From Sphingobacterium sp. ML3W (GTDB lineage Bacteria; Bacteroidota; Bacteroidia; Sphingobacteriales; Sphingobacteriaceae), in the NCBI RefSeq assembly GCF_000747525.1, contig NZ_CP009278.1, positions 496,001 to 560,000 on the forward strand: a DNA stretch of 64,000 nucleotides. The letters are read 5' to 3'. Positions within the stretch are counted from its first letter, which is position 1, and every line of letters starts with the position of its first letter. A program made the position numbers and the translations under genes. The notes under the pieces were generated by a model that saw only the letters and a program-made list of their open reading frames with translations, did not search any database and had not been told where the DNA came from. Of the stretch, positions 59,321 to 64,000 are shown in pieces.

Positions 59321-62254
59321 ATGAAAAGACTTTTTTGTTTTTTATTTCTCGTCCCGATGTTGCAAAAAACTCAGGCCCGATCATGGGATTTGTGGAAAAT
59401 GCAACAAGACACTTCTGAGATAAGTGAAGTGGATCAGCAACTCTTGCGAGGAAGATTAAAATCCTTATTGCAAAAGAAGCAGGTCAAGGATAGCCTTAAT
59501 TTCAAGCAGGTGGAAAGTTTACCATTGGTAAGTATTTCTGAAGTATTGAAAGGTCAGATTTCAGGATTGTATGTTCAAGAATCCAGTGGTGAACCGGGTT
59601 CTTATAAGAACATGGTCATCCGTGGTCTCGGGAGTCCACTTCTTGACACAAAAGATGCCATAAATGTGCAACCTGCAGTTTACATCAATGGTGTCCCTAT
59701 TGCTCGGGAAAATAATTTCACCTACTCTATCCAACAATATCAATTCAATCGACTAGGTCCAGCAACGGATAATTTTGCTGGAATTGATATCGCTATGATC
59801 GAATCCATTCAAGTCATCAAGGATCCGGTTGAATTGTCAAAATTAGGACCTTTGGCAGCGAATGGCGCGATTTGGATCTTAACAAAACCAGGGAAAGAAG
59901 GTGCACGAGAAATAAGTTTTGATGCCTATGTGGGTCTAGCGACAAAACCTAATGTAACACCTGTCAATGCACAGTACGAGAATATGTTCCGTTCTTCCTT
60001 TTATAATAAATATGGTACAGCAACGGATCGTTTGAATTACCCTGGGTATTTGAGTGATTCGACTAATGTGAATTACTATGGGCCAGCCAATTGGAACGAA
60101 GAGTATTATCAAACGGCACCTATTTATGGCGGTAATTTAGGGATTCGTGGTGGTGGTGACCGTGCCAATTTTGCCTTCATGGGCGGCTATACTAAAAATG
60201 CGAGCGCAGCTGATAAAACAAATTTCGAACGATATAATGCGTTATTCAATGTGAATATGGCGCCCTTCAAATGGTTTAATTTTGGTACCACCGTAAATGC
60301 AAGCCGTAGCCTGCGTGACCGTAACCGAAGTTTACGGGATCGATTTGGTGAAGCTTCGTATGTGCCAGATCTTTCGGTTCCGATATCGCCAAATAAGGAC
60401 ATGTATGGAAAATACCTGGATGTTTACAAACAGGCACTTGACAATAATTCGGTCAATATGCTCAACTTATTGGTTAACCTTGATCTTTACTTATTACCAA
60501 ATTTAAAATTAAACACCAATCTAGGTGTTGATTATTCGGAAGGAACTCGCCAAGCTTTTTTCCCGGGTTCTTTAATGGAGACAAACAATTACATGTCAAG
60601 TTACTTTGGCTTTAATGAGCGTTTGACTTTTAATAGCAGTCTAGACTATAACTTCAGTATTCAAGATCAGCATAAATTCAACTTTGTATTGGGGTCTAAT
60701 TATACCCAAGATCTATACCGATACCATTATGCCCGTGCTTACGATGGTCCAAATGATTTTATTAAGGTAAACGTTGTAGATGGTGATCCCAATGCAGCTG
60801 GGTATTTAAGACCTGTAGGAGGTCTATATGTCAATCGTTGGACAAATAGAGAAGATTTTCGACTCCATTCTCTTCTCCTATCAGGTAACTATAGCTGGAA
60901 TAATAGGCTGGATGTTAGCGCAGTGTTGCGCTATGATGGATCATCTACGATGCAACCCGACGCTCGATGGTTGATGACACCGGCTTTCTCTGCAAAATAC
61001 AACCTAATTAATGAGGATGAAAATGCAACGATGGACAACTTGAGTATCAAAGGCTCATGGGCACGTATCGGTAAACCTATTTTTACCAGTAAATATGCTG
61101 TTGGACCTAACTATACCGCTGATCTGAATTGGGGCTCTGAGAAATCCCTGGTTTCTTATAATGGTTTTGCTGTCGCATCGCGCCCTTATTCTGAAGGATG
61201 GGTAGGCTACGATATCAAATGGCCTTATACAGATCATGCTGATATCACATTGGATGGTTCTTTTTTAGATAAAAGGGCTGATTTTACGGTTTCCTTATAT
61301 CAGAAAAAGGACATCAACCAGTTGGTCAATATGCCAATACCTGCCGAATACGGTTATTCTGGACAGATCATTAATGGTATGACGGTACAGAATAGAGGTG
61401 TTGATCTCAATCTACACGGCCGTATCTTAACCAATCCAAATGGTTTGCAGTGGGATGCAGCGCTAAACCTGAATTACAACCAAAATAAATTGACGGCTTT
61501 GCCAAACGGCAAACAGGAGTTGAAGGTGGGCAATCGTTTACTTAAGGTCGGTGAAGCTGTTGATCAATTTTGGCTTTATGAAAACAAAGGAATCTACAAT
61601 ACTGAAGATGAAATCCCAGTTACAAATGGTAATAAGTTGCAATTTGATGGTGTAGATTTTGCCGCTGGAGACCCGATTTGGAAAGATCAAAATGGTGATT
61701 TTAAAATTGATGAGAAAGATCGTGTGCTCAAAGGTAATGCGATGCCTAAGCTAGTTGGTGGGTTTAATAATAACTTCAATTATAAGGGCTTTGAGTTGAA
61801 CATGCAATGGTATTTTGCATTGGGACATAAAGCGCTCAATCAACGGGCATCTACGAAGTATGATTTTATCAATACTGAAAACACCAATTCCTTAGATGGT
61901 ATCCGTGAAGTATTCCACTGGCAACAGGATGTGGATGTCACGAAGTATCCGATCTACAACCCTTGGAGCCCTATTGTTGCCTATCGAATAGATCAAGATC
62001 TTTTCTTAGAAAATGCCTCTTTCTTAAAATTAAGGGCAATGACTGTCGGTTATGATTTGGCATCGTTGCATGCGACAAAAGAGAAAATGAAAACCGTGCG
62101 TCGTGCATTTGTCTATGTATCGGGGACCAATTTATTGACCATCACTAAGTTTTCAGGTAAAGATCCGGAGTTGATCGATTTCAACGGGTATTATACTGGA
62201 TATGGACTACCAATGTCACCGATCGTCAGTTTGGGTATCAAATTGGATTTATAA
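59321..62254 (+). CDS. SusC/RagA-type TonB-dependent outer-membrane transporter
   Basis: A 977-residue transporter with a signal peptide (cleavage near TQARSW), a plug domain (about 65-190: VSISEVLKGQISGLYVQ, NMVIRGLGSP, VYINGVPI, IESIQVIKDP, ANGAIWILTK) and a 22-strand barrel to the C-terminus. It imports bulky nutrients with its SusD partner, powered by TonB. The N-terminal carboxypeptidase-regulatory-like domain usual in SusC proteins is missing; only about 50 residues separate signal and plug. Paired with the next gene. Substrate not predictable. Confidence 0.92.
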   Translation: MKRLFCFLFLVPMLQKTQARSWDLWKMQQDTSEISEVDQQLLRGRLKSLLQKKQVKDSLNFKQVESLPLVSISEVLKGQISGLYVQESSGEPGSYKNMVIRGLGSPLLDTKDAINVQPAVYINGVPIARENNFTYSIQQYQFNRLGPATDNFAGIDIAMIESIQVIKDPVELSKLGPLAANGAIWILTKPGKEGAREISFDAYVGLATKPNVTPVNAQYENMFRSSFYNKYGTATDRLNYPGYLSDSTNVNYYGPANWNEEYYQTAPIYGGNLGIRGGGDRANFAFMGGYTKNASAADKTNFERYNALFNVNMAPFKWFNFGTTVNASRSLRDRNRSLRDRFGEASYVPDLSVPISPNKDMYGKYLDVYKQALDNNSVNMLNLLVNLDLYLLPNLKLNTNLGVDYSEGTRQAFFPGSLMETNNYMSSYFGFNERLTFNSSLDYNFSIQDQHKFNFVLGSNYTQDLYRYHYARAYDGPNDFIKVNVVDGDPNAAGYLRPVGGLYVNRWTNREDFRLHSLLLSGNYSWNNRLDVSAVLRYDGSSTMQPDARWLMTPAFSAKYNLINEDENATMDNLSIKGSWARIGKPIFTSKYAVGPNYTADLNWGSEKSLVSYNGFAVASRPYSEGWVGYDIKWPYTDHADITLDGSFLDKRADFTVSLYQKKDINQLVNMPIPAEYGYSGQIINGMTVQNRGVDLNLHGRILTNPNGLQWDAALNLNYNQNKLTALPNGKQELKVGNRLLKVGEAVDQFWLYENKGIYNTEDEIPVTNGNKLQFDGVDFAAGDPIWKDQNGDFKIDEKDRVLKGNAMPKLVGGFNNNFNYKGFELNMQWYFALGHKALNQRASTKYDFINTENTNSLDGIREVFHWQQDVDVTKYPIYNPWSPIVAYRIDQDLFLENASFLKLRAMTVGYDLASLHATKEKMKTVRRAFVYVSGTNLLTITKFSGKDPELIDFNGYYTGYGLPMSPIVSLGIKLDL

Positions 62255-62273
62255 TTATTGAATGCTATTTAAG

Positions 62274-63791
62274 ATGAAAAGATATAATCAATGGGGTACA
62301 TACCTACTCCTCATGATAGGTATAATGGTGCTCGGCACATCCTGTAATAAAAAATTGGATATCGTTGCGGTCAATGTAGGATCGGAAGAGAAGGAATGGA
62401 CTTCCATTTCGGACACGAGGGCGCATCTCATGGGTATCTATGGTTTGATGCGTGCTGCAATGGTGGACAACTATGGTCACTGGGTATATGGAGAAATGCG
62501 CTATGGTGATTTTAAATCATATTCACGAGCGGACTTAAAAGCTGTTGAAGAAAATAAGTTAAAGTCCGCCTATCCCATGATCAAGGGATTGACAGATTGG
62601 CGTCGTTTTTATGCGGTGATCAATGCAGCCTCCCTTTTTATTGAACGTGCTCCTGAGGTAATGGAAAAGGATAGCCGATATACAGAACGTGACCTAAAAT
62701 ACGATGTTGCACAAGCGAAAAGCATTCGTGCGTTGATGTATTTTTACATGGTCCGTATATGGGGTGAAGTACCTTTGTTAAAGGCATCATACGATAATGA
62801 TAGCTTTGCTGAGGTCGGAAAGGCAACTGAAGCTACAGTTTTAGCTTTTGCGGAGGCCGAATTGTTAGCGGCAGCGCAGGATTTACCCTATCGTTATGCA
62901 CTTGGTACGCAAAGTTATTATGGTGAAAGCTACTCGACTTGGGTAGGTGTTTTGTTCAATAAGATAACCGCATATTCACTTTTGGCTCATATTGCTGCTT
63001 GGCAAGGAAAATACATCAATGCAGATGTGTACTCCAAATTTGTCATTGACAATCAGGCGGAATCTATTTTGGAGCTATTAAGTGTCCCCAATTTAGTCAA
63101 TCCTACAACTGGTCTTTTTGGACCTAGTATCCGTGGACAGATTCTGGCCGTGCGAGCTTCCTATGAACTGGGCGAGGCGACAAATACCGGTCATATCGAA
63201 TCATTGACTTTGGGCTTTCCGATCGTCACAAAAGCCAAACCGGATATTTTTGTAAACCGCGATTCCATCAATGTTGTTTTTGATGATGTGAGCGATACGC
63301 GTTTTGGAATCGACTCGATTTCGGGACTTATCAGGACCAATTATTTCACAAACTACGATGGCGATATTCCCATTTTTAGTAAAATCAAAGTCATCCGTAA
63401 TGGCGATGGTGATTCAGATTTCTCGATTTTTGGGTCTAACCTTGTATTTACTCGTTTAGAAGAAATTTACTTATTGCATGCGGAGGCAAAAGCAGTATTG
63501 GGACAAAAAGATGAATCCATCAAATACTTAAACCTAATTAAAAATCAGCGTGGATTAAAACCTTATATCAACAGTTCTTCGAAAGATCTTTTAGAGGAAA
63601 TATTTTTAGAAAGAAGACGGGAATTGATGGGTGAAGGATGGAGATGGTTCGATCAAATCCGTTTGGCAAAGATCAAGAAGAACAATGATACATTGAACTC
63701 ATTGATTGCTAATGGCGGAATTTATTGGCCGATATCTTCTGATGTCTTGGAACGCAATTCAAAGCTGGAACAAAATTCATATTGGAAATAA
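62274..63791 (+). CDS. SusD/RagB-type nutrient-binding lipoprotein
   Basis: A surface lipoprotein of 505 residues that lids the SusC-like channel. The lipobox is VLGTSC, followed by NKKLDIVAVN. The TPR-like helical core shows KYDVAQAKSIRALMYFYMVRIWGEVPL (read as AQAKSIRALMYF and VRIWGEVPL), and the C-terminal SusD signature appears in RLEEIYLLHAEA and FLERRRELMGEGWRWFDQIR. The ATG at 62274 (MKRYNQWG) is preferred; an in-frame ATG lies at 62262. Eight to twenty bases after the SusC stop. Confidence 0.92.
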   Translation: MKRYNQWGTYLLLMIGIMVLGTSCNKKLDIVAVNVGSEEKEWTSISDTRAHLMGIYGLMRAAMVDNYGHWVYGEMRYGDFKSYSRADLKAVEENKLKSAYPMIKGLTDWRRFYAVINAASLFIERAPEVMEKDSRYTERDLKYDVAQAKSIRALMYFYMVRIWGEVPLLKASYDNDSFAEVGKATEATVLAFAEAELLAAAQDLPYRYALGTQSYYGESYSTWVGVLFNKITAYSLLAHIAAWQGKYINADVYSKFVIDNQAESILELLSVPNLVNPTTGLFGPSIRGQILAVRASYELGEATNTGHIESLTLGFPIVTKAKPDIFVNRDSINVVFDDVSDTRFGIDSISGLIRTNYFTNYDGDIPIFSKIKVIRNGDGDSDFSIFGSNLVFTRLEEIYLLHAEAKAVLGQKDESIKYLNLIKNQRGLKPYINSSSKDLLEEIFLERRRELMGEGWRWFDQIRLAKIKKNNDTLNSLIANGGIYWPISSDVLERNSKLEQNSYWK

Positions 63792-63808
63792 CCTAACCAT
63801 TAACCATC

Positions 63809-64000
63809 ATGAAAAGAACACTATATTTTGGTTTTTCCTTCTTGCTACTCGCTATGGCGTTTGTAGCATGTAAAAAAGGAAATACCTATTATGAAGACTA
63901 TCAAGTAGAATATACGGCCTATAATGGTACCACTTTACAGTTTCTGGAAGAGCAGGGGTCAGTATATGACTCGTTGTTATTGGTATTGGAGCGAGTACCT
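63809..64000 (+). CDS. Lipoprotein, probably fasciclin-domain (partial)
   Basis: The first 64 residues of a gene cut by the window edge. It starts MKRTLYFGFSFLLLAMAFVAC, a lipoprotein signal with the lipobox AFVAC, followed by KKGNTYYEDYQVEYTAYNGT. The segment TTLQFLEEQGSVYDSLLLVLERV resembles the beginning of a fasciclin domain (leader strand, then helix with L-x-x-V/L). Position, 17 bases after a SusD-like gene, fits an accessory surface lipoprotein of the same uptake locus. The domain call is tentative. Confidence 0.6.
   Translation, partial: MKRTLYFGFSFLLLAMAFVACKKGNTYYEDYQVEYTAYNGTTLQFLEEQGSVYDSLLLVLERVP

Overview
The window is a chromosomal segment of a low-GC Bacteroidota bacterium, most likely of the family Sphingobacteriaceae (Sphingobacterium or a close relative). 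Four things support this: many upstream regions carry the Bacteroidetes-type -7 box TAnnTTTG and lack Shine-Dalgarno sequences; the menaquinone-type three-gene sdhCAB is present; arginine synthesis uses an unusual ornithine carbamoyltransferase; and a SusC/SusD pair lies at the right end. No tRNA, rRNA, CRISPR array, insertion sequence or phage gene was seen.

Region 1 (1-13463) is the fused S10, spc and alpha ribosomal-protein cluster, all on the + strand: end of rplW, rplB, rpsS, rplV, rpsC, rplP, rpmC, rpsQ, rplN, rplX, rplE, rpsN, rpsH, rplF, rplR, rpsE, rpmD, rplO, secY, map, infA, rpmJ, rpsM, rpsK, rpsD, rpoA, rplQ. The genes are packed tightly except at a few gaps, and almost every larger gap holds a strong hairpin. 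The rpsN-rpsH gap has a canonical intrinsic terminator overlapping a new promoter-like sequence. Region 2 (13547-18954) is an arginine/proline operon (argD, argF', argB, proC, argE) facing a convergent Lrp/AsnC regulator, with a 46-bp palindromic terminator between them. The carbamoyltransferase carries Val90 at the position that decides acetyl- versus succinyl-ornithine specificity, so the pathway probably runs on succinylated intermediates.

Region 3 (18978-34125) is mixed housekeeping and envelope functions. It holds a 50-bp perfect palindrome upstream of lrp, a conserved-looking protein with kinase-like motifs, ruvC, a flippase-like membrane protein with a glycosyltransferase and plsC, a four-gene module (DUF2089 zinc ribbon, PH-like membrane protein, Yip1-like protein, secreted alpha/beta hydrolase), a GH2 glycosidase, a second flippase-like protein with a short-chain dehydrogenase, a lipoprotein, a GDP-mannose-dehydratase-like protein that has lost its catalytic lysine, and a coiled-coil membrane protein. 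Region 4 (34169-54816) has a 1247-residue membrane histidine kinase, sdhCAB, an outer-membrane beta-barrel, csaA and tadA, sodA, msrA, pruA, a phosphoesterase pair, recA, nth and two peptidases.

Region 5 (54803-58876) returns to arginine: a 578-base non-coding stretch with a possible arginine-rich leader peptide and hairpins, then a GNAT acyltransferase (probable first pathway step), argG and argC. Together with region 2 this covers the pathway except argH. Region 6 (58877-64000) is the start of a nutrient-uptake locus: tandem LacI-type operator-like sites, a SusC-like TonB-dependent transporter, its SusD-like lipoprotein, and the start of a third lipoprotein that looks like a fasciclin-domain protein and is cut by the window edge.

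Most transcription units end in very clean hairpins, several of them perfect palindromes shared by convergent genes. All functional calls come from reading motifs and gene order; no database search was run.
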